Shown piece by piece: positions 17,659-26,565 of a stretch of DNA of 64,000 nt (positions are counted from its first letter, which is position 1; each line of letters starts with the position of its first letter). The stretch comes from an uncultured Acetatifactor sp. (lineage in GTDB: Bacteria > Bacillota > Clostridia > Lachnospirales > Lachnospiraceae): the NCBI GenBank assembly GCA_910578215.1, contig CAJTPH010000023.1, positions 1 through 64,000 of the forward strand, read 5' to 3'. Under the pieces are notes generated by a model. It ran no database searches, was not told the origin of the DNA, and saw only the letters and a list, made by a program, of their open reading frames with translations. A program made the translations under genes and the position numbers.

Positions 17659-18734
17659 ATACCGCCTTCCCTGCCTCCCTTGTCGCGCACTACAGTCTGA
17701 AAATAGCTGCGGAGCTTCTCCAGGTCGTCCCTGTTCTCCTTCAGCACCGCACCCATCATGGTCTGCACCAGGCACCCCAAATCCATACGGGAATCCCCGT
17801 AATAATATGCGGTCATCATTGTCTGATAATAGACGGAAACCGCTTCCGCCGTGCTCATCACCGCCGCAGGCTTATCGATCCTGTGGCCCATGGAGGATAT
17901 GCCCTCACGAAGCTCATGATAGGTCGCCGCAAGAATTTCCGCCACATCCTCGTCCACGGGCATGGAAATTTGATTCTCCAGGGCAAGCTCCTTCACCTCG
18001 TTAATAATGATCTGCTTTTCCAGCGCCACGTCCCTCACGGGAAGCACCGTCTCAAAATTGAAGCGGCGCTTCAGGGCGCTGCTCATCTCGTTGACGCCCT
18101 TATCCCTGGTATTCGCCGTGCCGATCACATTGAAGCCTGCCTTGGCAAACAGCAGTCCCTCCTCCCCCAGCTCCGGCACATTCAGCACCTTGTCGCTCAT
18201 CACACTGATAAGGCTGTCCTGAATCTCCGCCGGGGTACGGGTGATCTCCTCAAACCTGGTCAGAATCCCCTGCTCCATGCCCACATAGAGGGGCGAGGGC
18301 ACCAAAGCCTCCCTCACCGGTCCCTTTGCCAGCAGCAGCGCATAATTCCAGCTGTACTTAATCATATCCTCGGTGGTTCCCGCCGTCCCCTGAATGGTGT
18401 TGGTGCTTGTGCCGCTGATTGCCGCCGACAAAAGCTCCGACAGCATGGTTTTTGCCGTTCCCGGCTCCCCTACCAGCATCAGCCCTCTGTTTCCTGCAAG
18501 GGTAATAATACAACGCTCCACCAGGGCGTCATTTCCCAGGTACTTCTTTCGCACCGGGATTTCCTCCCCATTCACCACAAGGGGCTCCCTGCTTCCCAAA
18601 ATAAACGTTCTCACCGCCCTGGGCGACAGCTTCCAGTTGATTGGCTTCTTGCCTGTGTCCGACGCCTGCAGCGCCTCCAGCTCCTTCCGATACCGCACCT
18701 CCACTGGAGGCTTGATCTGTACTTCCTGCTCCAT
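17619..18734 (-). CDS. MoxR-family AAA+ ATPase, YehL-like
   Basis: A 371-residue AAA+ ATPase. Walker A is GEPGTAKT (about residues 96-103), the Walker B region is RFEEITR (about 163-169), sensor 1 is in NVIGTANTRDKG (about 202-213) and the arginine-finger region SSALKRRFNFE follows. MoxR ATPases work as hexameric chaperone-like machines with VWA partners. The order MoxR-DUF5682-VWA-SWIM-DUF4132 identifies the YehL subgroup. It is the first gene of the operon, with AAGGAG 7 bases before the ATG and a promoter about 70 bases upstream. Confidence 0.88.
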   Translation of the reverse strand: MEQEVQIKPPVEVRYRKELEALQASDTGKKPINWKLSPRAVRTFILGSREPLVVNGEEIPVRKKYLGNDALVERCIITLAGNRGLMLVGEPGTAKTMLSELLSAAISGTSTNTIQGTAGTTEDMIKYSWNYALLLAKGPVREALVPSPLYVGMEQGILTRFEEITRTPAEIQDSLISVMSDKVLNVPELGEEGLLFAKAGFNVIGTANTRDKGVNEMSSALKRRFNFETVLPVRDVALEKQIIINEVKELALENQISMPVDEDVAEILAATYHELREGISSMGHRIDKPAAVMSTAEAVSVYYQTMMTAYYYGDSRMDLGCLVQTMMGAVLKENRDDLEKLRSYFQTVVRDKGGREGGIWDSYFEAGKYLK

Positions 18735-18798
18735 ATTCTCTCCTTAAAATTAAGATTTGTATTTGTCCTGCTTCGTTTTAATTCCAGCTCTGTTTTTT

Positions 18799-18827
18799 AT
18801 TATTATCATAGCATTTTCATGTGTCAA
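18799..18827 (-). promoter_or_regulatory. Promoter of the MoxR/VWA operon
   Basis: A consensus TTGACA (18822-18827) lies 17 bases from AATAAT (18799-18804); a 16-base spacing to TAATAA is equally possible. It would drive the whole 14-kb minus-strand operon. Confidence 0.55.
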
Positions 18828-19171
18828 ATGCAATTCTGTCTTTTGGATTTTCTGTGTCTCTCTCCCATTGCGGCATATATTTACGCACCATCTCTAATCA
18901 GCTCCTCATCCGGGTCAAACTATGACGCCTTTATCCTGCCCCGATATATAACATAATTCCGTTATGCCTTTGATCAGTCTGTTACGCCGCTCTGCTTGTC
19001 TTTAAAATTCTATGTAATTTTCCGGACAGCGGCTATTCGCCCTCTTTTTCAGCCTCTGCAACCTCCCGCACTGCCGCGGTAACTATCCGTTGCTAAGGTT
19101 TATTGCAGGAACCCTGTTTTCGTTCGGCTAACCGTATCTAATTATACTGATAATATTTAGGGAAAGGGAGA
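18828..19171. other. Gene-free stretch between the MoxR operon and the peptide island
   Basis: No ORF with codon-like structure or a ribosome site was seen on either strand. The stretch passes from the moderate GC of the MoxR operon to the AT-rich island, so the island boundary falls here or just after it. Confidence 0.5.
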
Positions 19172-19237
19172 ATGAAAATGTTAGAGTTTATTTCTGCCCC
19201 GAAAGCAGCGAAGAAATGGGGCATTTCAGAAAGATAA
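19172..19237 (+). pseudogene. Truncated helix-turn-helix (excisionase-like) gene remnant
   Basis: After a GGGAG ribosome site a 21-codon frame starts at ATG and reads MKMLEFISAPKAAKKWGISER before TAA. The FIS-x-x-x-AAKKWGIS pattern is the start of small MerR-like/excisionase-type DNA-binding proteins common in Clostridia, which usually continue into a recognition helix after ISER. Here the frame stops at that point, so only an N-terminal scrap remains. It sits at the distal edge of the AT-rich island and may be a scar of a lost mobile element. Confidence 0.5.
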
Positions 19238-19248
19238 AAGTATCACGT

Positions 19249-19647
19249 TTATTCATCAGAAATCTGTCTGGACAATTCCTTCCTTGCACGTTTTTGGTAA
19301 TCTTTATCAGATTCAAAAAAACCTTTCCTTAAACCAGTCTTCTGCATTAAAATCTCATTTTCCGCTTTATTTTTATATCCTTCGTTAGACTCGAATAATC
19401 CTTTTTTAATGCCTGATTCTTTTTCCAGAAGTTCTATTCCCGCTCTTCTCTCATAATTTTCACTTGATTCAAAAAAGGATTTTTTAACTCCTGTTGATTT
19501 TTCTAATATTTCTCTTTTTGCTCGGGTTTCATATTCATGCTCCGATTCAAAAATACCCTTTCTCAAGCCGGATTTTACTTCTAAAAATTCCTTCTTCGCA
19601 CGTTCCTGATACGCTTCTTCCGATTCAAAAAAATGTTTTCTTGCCAT
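19249..19647 (-). CDS. Unknown 26-residue tandem-repeat protein
   Basis: A 132-residue, highly charged protein made of five units of 26 residues. Each unit follows FES-x-x-x-Y-x-x-RA-x-x-E-x-L-x-x-x-SG-x-(R/K)KG, and the last is incomplete. Glu, Lys and Phe dominate, with no cysteine, signal peptide or membrane helix; each unit probably forms two helices. A GGAGGA ribosome site lies about 8 bases before the ATG, which supports a real gene. I do not recognise the family. It is the last minus-strand gene of the AT-rich peptide island but is separated from the upstream gene by a hairpin. Confidence 0.7.
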   Translation of the reverse strand: MARKHFFESEEAYQERAKKEFLEVKSGLRKGIFESEHEYETRAKREILEKSTGVKKSFFESSENYERRAGIELLEKESGIKKGLFESNEGYKNKAENEILMQKTGLRKGFFESDKDYQKRARKELSRQISDE

Positions 19648-19738
19648 AGATAATATCCTCCAATCACACCATCAAATAATCCTTTTAGCTTCGTACACAC
19701 CTTTTCTTTCATAATTGTATCATTTTTCTATTATAATA

Positions 19739-19761
19739 GCCACCGGAAAATTTCCGGTGGC
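19739..19761 (-). terminator. Hairpin ending the peptide-island operon
   Basis: A GC-topped palindrome (GCCACCGGAAA with its complement) starts 9 bases past the stop of the BtrH-like gene. On the minus strand it is followed by TATTATAATAG, a weak U-tract. It probably ends, or partly ends, the operon before the repeat-protein gene. Confidence 0.55.
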
Positions 19762-19769
19762 ATAAATCC

Positions 19770-20783
19770 CTATTCACAGCTGCTCAGTCTTACAATATTA
19801 TCGGCAATGGCTTCCTCTGTCTGCCCGAATTCCTTTATCAGTACCGCTAATCTATGCAGGATGCTTACATCTTTTTTAGCATTATATTTCATAGCCAAAC
19901 CAACCATCAATTCGGATGCCTCAATCTGCCTGTCAATGTTTTGACTCAAATTTTGGATGCCTGTTTCAAACAATCCGCTGTGGACCATGGCCGCTGTCCG
20001 AATTTTGTTTACCTGCGCAATATCGCACAAAAACGTAACGTTTCTCAGGTCTATATCATGATCGTCATTATTTTCTACAACACGAATCAGCCTTTCGTAT
20101 GCTTTGATTCCAAAGAAAGTATATGCATTATCCCTATGTTCTCCATCACAGGTTCCATTTAAGTAATCCGTCATGCCCTTTTTAATTTTCTCTTTACTCA
20201 GTTGATATTCCATGTCAGCATTCAGCTCATAAAAGTTTATCACCCTGTTGCCCAAATGAGCCGGATTACCTGATAATGCCGTTTCAAACGCCTTTTGTAC
20301 CCTATCAAACGGAATCCTTTGGCGGCTGTTGACTCCATGGAAGAAATTATCGTTCATATAAACAACATTCTCGTTTTCATCATAACCGTAAATATAACTT
20401 ACATGATTTATATCTTCCGATCCATCTCCCAACAAAGCCTGTTTATTAAAAAGTCCGCTGATATAAAAGCCTGCATCTATGGATTTAATAATAATGTCAC
20501 GAAAATTCTCATTTATAGAATATAAAAGTTTTCTGTCTATGGCATACTTATGAATAAACGGGATGAAATCAAAACCATTTTGAAATAGGTGTTGTTTCTT
20601 TAAAGGGAAATATCTGACTATATCATGGGTAAGAATAATCTGTATGTTTGAATCGGCAATCCAGTTATTTCCACACCTTGTATCGGACAATAATGAAAAC
20701 AGGAAACAATCCTCCGGCCAGGTTTTAATAACCGTTATGCCATATGGCAAAATTTTATAGCTTTCTTTGTTTATAATATTCAT
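19770..20783 (-). CDS. BtrH/C39-like cysteine protein of the peptide island
   Basis: A 337-residue protein with a papain-like Cys-His-Asp layout: C26 in PEDCFLFSLL, H127 in INHVSYIYGYD and D145 in VYMND. This spacing is that of the BtrH N-terminal/C39-like fold, found in acyl or peptidyl transfer and leader-cleavage enzymes. The C-terminal 150 residues are helical. It may process or transfer the modified peptide. The ATG used here has GGGAG about 10 bases upstream. The same frame stays open for a further 53 codons upstream (to 20942) with protein-like content but no ATG, so the real N-terminus is uncertain. Confidence 0.6.
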   Translation of the reverse strand: MNIINKESYKILPYGITVIKTWPEDCFLFSLLSDTRCGNNWIADSNIQIILTHDIVRYFPLKKQHLFQNGFDFIPFIHKYAIDRKLLYSINENFRDIIIKSIDAGFYISGLFNKQALLGDGSEDINHVSYIYGYDENENVVYMNDNFFHGVNSRQRIPFDRVQKAFETALSGNPAHLGNRVINFYELNADMEYQLSKEKIKKGMTDYLNGTCDGEHRDNAYTFFGIKAYERLIRVVENNDDHDIDLRNVTFLCDIAQVNKIRTAAMVHSGLFETGIQNLSQNIDRQIEASELMVGLAMKYNAKKDVSILHRLAVLIKEFGQTEEAIADNIVRLSSCE

Positions 20784-20950
20784 TAATATGAGACTCCCGT
20801 TTCCAATATCATAATTAATCCTCAGATACTCTATCCCTTTTGCAACAGCACATGAATCCTCAGTGTCATATAGCCTGGCAAAAATGATGTCCTTCGCCTG
20901 ATGGTCTTCATTTGTCCTTATATAAAGGTGTTGTTTTGTTTGTCAGGTAT

Positions 20951-22744
20951 TCATTCCTCAAAAAAATCGATGAGCTCTGCAAACAGCTGCTCCATATCTT
21001 CGTCATTTCCCAGCAAAAATATAGGCAGCCCAAAACTTACGAATTTCTGTTTCTTTTCAAGAAACTCCTCATAGCTTAGCTTGTGCTTTTTATAGTTCAT
21101 CCCTCTCCAATGCTCGTCAATATCCATCGGAAAGATTACCAACGCAATAACCTTCGTATTTTCACCTGATTGCAGATAGCTGATCGTCCGTCCTACATAT
21201 TCCGGCTCATCATATGCGTTTACTACCAAGACAACCGCATCCGGATTCGTTCCCTGAAAAAAGGCGTTCTGTATAAAGGTATATCTGTTTAGATTCCCTG
21301 TATCATAAACAACGGTGTTCGCCTGGGAACCGACCAATATAATCTCCTTTCCCTTATCACACAATTCCTTTAATTGGCTGTTTAAGAGCAAAACCGTCTG
21401 CCATTCATCGATATGCGCAGAACGATTATACCCTATGGGAAAGACATAATCCATACCAAACATACCGGCTTGGGGTTCCGTGCCTATCTGACCCGTTTCA
21501 TAGCCGGCTTCCATAAATTTTTTTCGCAGGATCAACTGTAAAGAGAATTTCCCCTGCTGAGATGACGTGCCAAAAACCCCTATAACCGGCTTGTTAATAC
21601 GAAACAGCTTTCCAAATCTGTTCGGCGGCACATGTTCTTCTCTGACAACAGGAAAATATACCTTGTCATTGCTGCGGAAAGCTTCATAATCGCTGAGCTC
21701 ATCAAAAGAAATGATGTATTTGCTCTTTTCCAGCAGTCTTTTTATCAGTTTTATTCTGAAACCATCCTCATAAAATGCTTCTAATTCTTCAAAATGCCCA
21801 AATACAAAAGCATCAAATGCTTCCATATCGATCTCACAAATATTTTCAATGGTTATTTCTTCAACCTCGTCATTTAAAACAGCTTTTGTTGTGCTTCCTA
21901 CCCTTCCGGTATATTTGCAGTCATACACCTTTGATATTTTGTAGGGCATCATGTCGCTGAATCTTATTAAGCTGTGCATCTCCTTGTTAAATGGGAAAAG
22001 GGCAATTCGCCCTCCTGCCGGCAGCTCCTTTTTTACACATTCACCTTTTTGAGAGCCATTTAAATAACAGCATTTTTTTGCTCTTTTTTTCAGCGCAAGG
22101 AGAATCTGCTCAAAAGTACTTATGCCTTCCTTCATCAGCTGAATAATCTGCTTCGTCACATGGGCGCATGCAAAGCTATTGCCTTGCATAAATACATATT
22201 CCGGTTCTGTCCAGGCTAATCTCTGCAAATTCCCCTTTGCCCCGATATTAATGCATTCATCTTCGTAATACACAAATTCGTTTTTCCTGCTGCATTCGCT
22301 GTCGGTGACTACACCAATAACACAGTCAAAAGCAGCCGGATACGACATGGCGCCTTCGTTATCAAATGCCGATACTATGATAACTCCCTTTTCATACAAT
22401 TTCCTGCAAATCCCATAAAGCTCATCCTTAGCATCACCGGCCGTTATGCCAAGGCTCAGGTTTACGATATCCGCATGGCAATGCCCGTCTATGTACTGCA
22501 ATGCATGAATAAGCTGCGTTTCAGCCATGCCGTTTTCTATACCGTCCAGCCTGATATTAGTAATATTTATATCAGGCTCTCTTATAATGTCATAAACGGC
22601 AGTTCCATGCCCATATAAATCTTCAAAATCATCCTGTACTTCCGACTCGTGATTACCCTTTAACGAGAAGCCCGAAAGACGCTCCTCTTTAAACGCCTTA
22701 TGCTTATGTCTGACTCCTGTATCTAAAATTATACAATTTATCAT
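20951..22744 (-). CDS. Subtilisin-like (S8) protease fused to a DUF1611-type P-loop domain
   Basis: A 597-residue fusion. Residues 1-240 are a compact S8 protease with the triad D8 (ILDTGV), H46 (YGHGTAVYD) and S190 (GNSFA), plus the oxyanion Asn near 129. It has no signal peptide or propeptide. Residues 245-597 hold a domain with FPFNKEMHSLIRF and, near residue 390, GTSSQQGKFS, which matches the phosphate-loop spacing of DUF1611-like NTPases. This C-terminal part resembles the peptide-maturation protein that I recall as family TIGR04066, seen beside radical SAM peptide maturases. The protease likely trims the precursor leader in the cytoplasm. Confidence 0.72.
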   Translation of the reverse strand: MINCIILDTGVRHKHKAFKEERLSGFSLKGNHESEVQDDFEDLYGHGTAVYDIIREPDINITNIRLDGIENGMAETQLIHALQYIDGHCHADIVNLSLGITAGDAKDELYGICRKLYEKGVIIVSAFDNEGAMSYPAAFDCVIGVVTDSECSRKNEFVYYEDECINIGAKGNLQRLAWTEPEYVFMQGNSFACAHVTKQIIQLMKEGISTFEQILLALKKRAKKCCYLNGSQKGECVKKELPAGGRIALFPFNKEMHSLIRFSDMMPYKISKVYDCKYTGRVGSTTKAVLNDEVEEITIENICEIDMEAFDAFVFGHFEELEAFYEDGFRIKLIKRLLEKSKYIISFDELSDYEAFRSNDKVYFPVVREEHVPPNRFGKLFRINKPVIGVFGTSSQQGKFSLQLILRKKFMEAGYETGQIGTEPQAGMFGMDYVFPIGYNRSAHIDEWQTVLLLNSQLKELCDKGKEIILVGSQANTVVYDTGNLNRYTFIQNAFFQGTNPDAVVLVVNAYDEPEYVGRTISYLQSGENTKVIALVIFPMDIDEHWRGMNYKKHKLSYEEFLEKKQKFVSFGLPIFLLGNDEDMEQLFAELIDFFEE

Positions 22745-22837
22745 TTCTGTTCGGTATATTTCAGCGCGCTATCGCCCCTTTTATACATTACCTCTCATTA
22801 ATCTAAAACCGTCTGATTATAAAAACCATGGTGAAAA

Positions 22838-24613
22838 TTATTTCTTATAATGCTGCTGCTGCAAGACATACATATTATAAAAAACACCGTCAGGATACTT
22901 CATCAGCTCGTCAAAAGACCCATATTCCGCAACATGCCCGTCCTGCAGCACCAAAATTGCATCCGTAAATTTCGTTGATGCCAGCCGGTGTGAAATGAAT
23001 ATTGTCAATTTGTTTTCTGTCATTTCATGCATTGTGTGATACATGTTATATTCCGTTACCGGGTCCAGCGAGGCTGCAGGCTCATCAAAAATCGCTATTT
23101 TCGATTCTTTATACAGTACTCGTGCAAATTCCAGTCTCTGACTCTCTCCTCCGGAAAAATCAATGCCATAATCATCAAATTCCTTTGAGATTACCGTATG
23201 CACACCTTCCTTCAGATGCTCTATTTTCTCTGTAAGACCGCTTTTCTGCAGCGAATCCAAAAGCTTTTTTTCATCACATGACGATTTCAGAGCCACGTTT
23301 TCTAATACGGAAAAGGCAAACAGCTGGAAATCCTGAAAGACAACTCCCAGCAGCTTCCGATAAGCGTCCTCATTTATCAGATCGATATTTACGCCATTCA
23401 ATAGAATATTACCCTTTGAAGGCTTATAGAAACGGCAGATCAGCTTTACAATGGTGGTCTTTCCGGCCCCGTTTATTCCCACTATGGACAAGGATTGATT
23501 TGCCTTTATGGTAAAATTCACATCATCCAGAATCAGCCTGTCGCTGTCCGGATAGCAAAAAGACACATGCTCAAAGCTGATGGTCATGTCTTTATTGTTC
23601 TCTATCTCATAAGCGGGCTTATCCGAACCGGTTTCCTTCGGAAATCTTTCCAACAGCGTCCTATACTGCCCCAGAAATTCCCCTTGCTTCAGTAATTCAG
23701 AAAAGCTGTCCACAATGGACGAAAGACACTGGGACAAGCGAATGATGCCTGTTAAATACATGGAATAATCCCCGATGGGCATATGGTTCCATACTACCTG
23801 GTATGCCAGCACAAAATAAACGATACATTCCTGAAGAAGCGCGGACCCTTCCACCAAGGCCTTCCTTTTCTCCCGTGCGGCATTATATCTTTTCATCTCC
23901 CCTATATAGCCGCCGATATCATCCTCCATTTTCCCGACAAACCACTGCTGCAGACCGTTGATCCGTATTTCCTTTCCATATTTCGCATTATTCATAACCG
24001 AGAGCATATAATTTACCCTGCGGTAGGCCGTATTAACGGGACCTCTCCATTTTTCCCATAAGTGCCTGATTCCGCGGTCTGCAAACATTCTTGTCAGCAG
24101 CACTATTATGAGCAAAAGCAAAAACAGCGGGTGTAAGGTAATCACAATTGCCACCAGGCCGCACAGCGTCACAAGCTTTTGGAAAAAATCAAAAATAGTG
24201 TTAAATAATTGGGAAATATCCACATTATTCTGCACTAACTGTATAAAATCTCTTGTATTTGCTGTCTCCACCTCATAATAAGGCATTCTTGTTATCAATT
24301 GGGCAATATCCTTCCGAACCAGACGATACATATTGTCCGACTGCCGCTCATCCAAGCGGTTAAACAGCTCCTTTAACAGATTACATAAAAGCGTAATCCC
24401 GCCGAAGGCTCCGACCAGCATTAAGACATAGCTTATATCGCTGCCCTTTTGTATTGCGGTTAAAATTTCCCGTACAAAAAACAGCGGAATAAATACCTGC
24501 ACAATTGCCGTCAGCTTAAGCGGCGCCTTAATCCATACGGCTCTTTTGTCCAGTGCGTACACTCTTTTAATCATAAAAAATATATGATTGAAATATGAAA
24601 AATACTGTTTCAT
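22838..24613 (-). CDS. ABC half-transporter, peptide island (second)
   Basis: About 591 residues: a six-helix membrane domain (about 1-310) and an ATPase domain with Walker A GINGAGKTT, signature FSGGESQRLEFAR and Walker B IAIFDEPAAS. There is no N-terminal C39 peptidase domain, so leader removal must come from another protein. The start is set to the inner ATG preceded by GGGGGG; five further codons upstream are possible. It most likely pairs with the neighbouring half-transporter as a heterodimeric exporter for the modified peptide. Confidence 0.88.
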   Translation of the reverse strand: MKQYFSYFNHIFFMIKRVYALDKRAVWIKAPLKLTAIVQVFIPLFFVREILTAIQKGSDISYVLMLVGAFGGITLLCNLLKELFNRLDERQSDNMYRLVRKDIAQLITRMPYYEVETANTRDFIQLVQNNVDISQLFNTIFDFFQKLVTLCGLVAIVITLHPLFLLLLIIVLLTRMFADRGIRHLWEKWRGPVNTAYRRVNYMLSVMNNAKYGKEIRINGLQQWFVGKMEDDIGGYIGEMKRYNAAREKRKALVEGSALLQECIVYFVLAYQVVWNHMPIGDYSMYLTGIIRLSQCLSSIVDSFSELLKQGEFLGQYRTLLERFPKETGSDKPAYEIENNKDMTISFEHVSFCYPDSDRLILDDVNFTIKANQSLSIVGINGAGKTTIVKLICRFYKPSKGNILLNGVNIDLINEDAYRKLLGVVFQDFQLFAFSVLENVALKSSCDEKKLLDSLQKSGLTEKIEHLKEGVHTVISKEFDDYGIDFSGGESQRLEFARVLYKESKIAIFDEPAASLDPVTEYNMYHTMHEMTENKLTIFISHRLASTKFTDAILVLQDGHVAEYGSFDELMKYPDGVFYNMYVLQQQHYKK

Positions 24614-24628
24614 AAACACCCCCCGCAC

Positions 24629-24649
24629 ATCGCAGGCATTGCCTGCGAT
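24629..24649. repeat. 21-bp palindrome before the second half-transporter
   Basis: Arms ATCGCAGGCA and TGCCTGCGAT flank a single base, between the two ABC genes and about 15 bases before the downstream start codon. It could be an intercistronic stem that adjusts relative expression; no U-run follows. Confidence 0.45.
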
Positions 24650-24729
24650 ACTGCATCAATAAGCAGTTTGAAAGTTCCCTTCAATCCTGCCGCCCAGCGG
24701 CTGCTTCTGCCTGAAATCTCAGCTTTATA

Positions 24730-26490
24730 CTAGGCATACAGTTCCGTCTGTAAATGAAACATCTCATAGTACCTGCCCTTCGCGTCCATCAGCATTTCAT
24801 GCGCCCCTGTTTCTATGATTTCTCCATCTTCAAATACAATAATTCTGTCACAGAATTTTGCAGACGCCAGACGGTGTGAAATAAAAATTGCCGTTCTGTT
24901 ACCTATGATATTGTTAAACTCTGCATACAGCTTCAGCTCGGCGAGCGGGTCCATGGACGCGGTGGGCTCGTCCATAATAATTAACGGGCTATCCTTATAG
25001 CAGGCCCTTGCCAGGGCGATTTTCTGTTTTTCTCCACCGGAAAAATCCACGCCTTTCCTGGAAAATTGTTTGCCCACAGGCGTATGGATTCCATCGGGGA
25101 GATTTTCAACCTTCTCTTTTAGCCCCGACTTCTCTATAACTTCCCAAAGCTTACCTTCGTTTTCTTCTTTATTCAGCTTGATATTCTCCTTTATATCAAA
25201 GGCGAACAAAATATAGTCCTGAAACACTGCCGCAATAAGCTCCGCATACCGCTTTCTGTTAAAGGTCTGGATATCTATACCATTAAGCAGAATTTCTCCG
25301 TCAGTAGGCACATAAATACCGCACAACAGCTTGATAAGGGTTGTTTTCCCCGCGCCGTTTTTCCCCACAATCGCTATTTTTTCCCCCGGCCCAATTTTTA
25401 AATTAACATCCTTAAGCACCGTCTTTTCCGTATTGGGATAGCGGAAGCTTACGTCACGGAATTCAAAGGTGTACGGAGCTTCCGGAATATCCGATGTTTC
25501 TTTTATCATTTTTCTTTTGTCGTTTTGCATCATATCAATCAAGGTATGATATTTTTCCACAAAGGACAGGGTCAGCTTAAAGTCCATAATACATGACATC
25601 AGCTGGGAAATTGCCTTTGTAAAGGAACTGATCATTGCCGTATACATTGTAAAGCTTCCTACCGTGATCTCTCCCTGCAAGGCTTTATAACTGCCGTAGC
25701 CATACAGCGCTAATAGCTCTGCCGCCCCTGCACAGCTCTCCAAACTATTTGCGAAAAAAATCCTTTTATTATAAGCGGTGTTTAGTTCATACCGCTCCTT
25801 TAAATTATTTTTATATTTTTCTTCCATCAGGCTGTCCGCCTGATTTGTCCGCATCTCCTTCGCATACTCAAAGCCCGCCGTCACATTATCAATATAATTG
25901 AAGAAACGAGTATTTTTCTTAAACCCCTGAATGGTATCGTTTTCAATGCCATTCTTCCTATAATTGACAAAAAGCCTGACAGCCATAGTGAGAACGATCA
26001 CCGCCAGCAGGACAGGGCTTAACATTATAATCACCGCAGAATATAAGGCAATCTGGAAACAGGCCGAAATGACACTTACGCCAAAATTGATTACCGTGTT
26101 CCCGCGCACTCTGCCCATAACCGTCTCTAATAAATTTCTTACCTCTGCAGTTTCAAACTTCTCGTAATCCATTTCCAGATACAGACTGCTGTAATGCTTG
26201 ACCGTATCTATATCCGCTTGATTAATATTGGAGGTTCTATATGTACGGGTTGAAATATCAATAATTTTGCACACGATAACGCTCGCCATAAAAATAACTA
26301 TTTTTGTAAGCACAATATCCCATGACAGCCCTTCAACCATTGCATCTATTATATATTTAGGCAGAAAAATATAAATACATGTGGTCAAAATCTGCAGCAG
26401 CTCATCCAAGCATTTGCTGGTAAGGTAATATGGGCATATCTGTTTTGATAAAGCCGCCAAAAACCGAATATCCTTCCAGACCCGTTTCAT
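24730..26490 (-). CDS. ABC half-transporter, peptide island (first)
   Basis: About 586 residues with an N-terminal six-helix domain and a C-terminal ATPase (Walker A GKNGAGKTT, signature FSGGEKQKIALAR, Walker B LIIMDEPTAS). It shares its overall plan with the next gene but is clearly diverged, as expected for the two halves of a heterodimer. The ATG at 26490 is chosen because GGGAG lies upstream; the longer frame begins at a TTG within that region. Likely exports the matured peptide and may give self-protection. Confidence 0.88.
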   Translation of the reverse strand: MKRVWKDIRFLAALSKQICPYYLTSKCLDELLQILTTCIYIFLPKYIIDAMVEGLSWDIVLTKIVIFMASVIVCKIIDISTRTYRTSNINQADIDTVKHYSSLYLEMDYEKFETAEVRNLLETVMGRVRGNTVINFGVSVISACFQIALYSAVIIMLSPVLLAVIVLTMAVRLFVNYRKNGIENDTIQGFKKNTRFFNYIDNVTAGFEYAKEMRTNQADSLMEEKYKNNLKERYELNTAYNKRIFFANSLESCAGAAELLALYGYGSYKALQGEITVGSFTMYTAMISSFTKAISQLMSCIMDFKLTLSFVEKYHTLIDMMQNDKRKMIKETSDIPEAPYTFEFRDVSFRYPNTEKTVLKDVNLKIGPGEKIAIVGKNGAGKTTLIKLLCGIYVPTDGEILLNGIDIQTFNRKRYAELIAAVFQDYILFAFDIKENIKLNKEENEGKLWEVIEKSGLKEKVENLPDGIHTPVGKQFSRKGVDFSGGEKQKIALARACYKDSPLIIMDEPTASMDPLAELKLYAEFNNIIGNRTAIFISHRLASAKFCDRIIVFEDGEIIETGAHEMLMDAKGRYYEMFHLQTELYA

Positions 26491-26565
26491 CTTCTTTTCT
26501 CTCCCTGAAAGCAAAGTAGATCCTGCTTTTCCCTCATTTTAATTTTATATATATTTTCCACACGC

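Noticed and set aside
17659..17775. 39-codon N-terminal extension of the DUF5682 protein
   Set aside because: Lies wholly within the MoxR gene in another frame and is Gly/Arg/Gln-rich like a shadow; the conserved start motif follows at the inner ATG.
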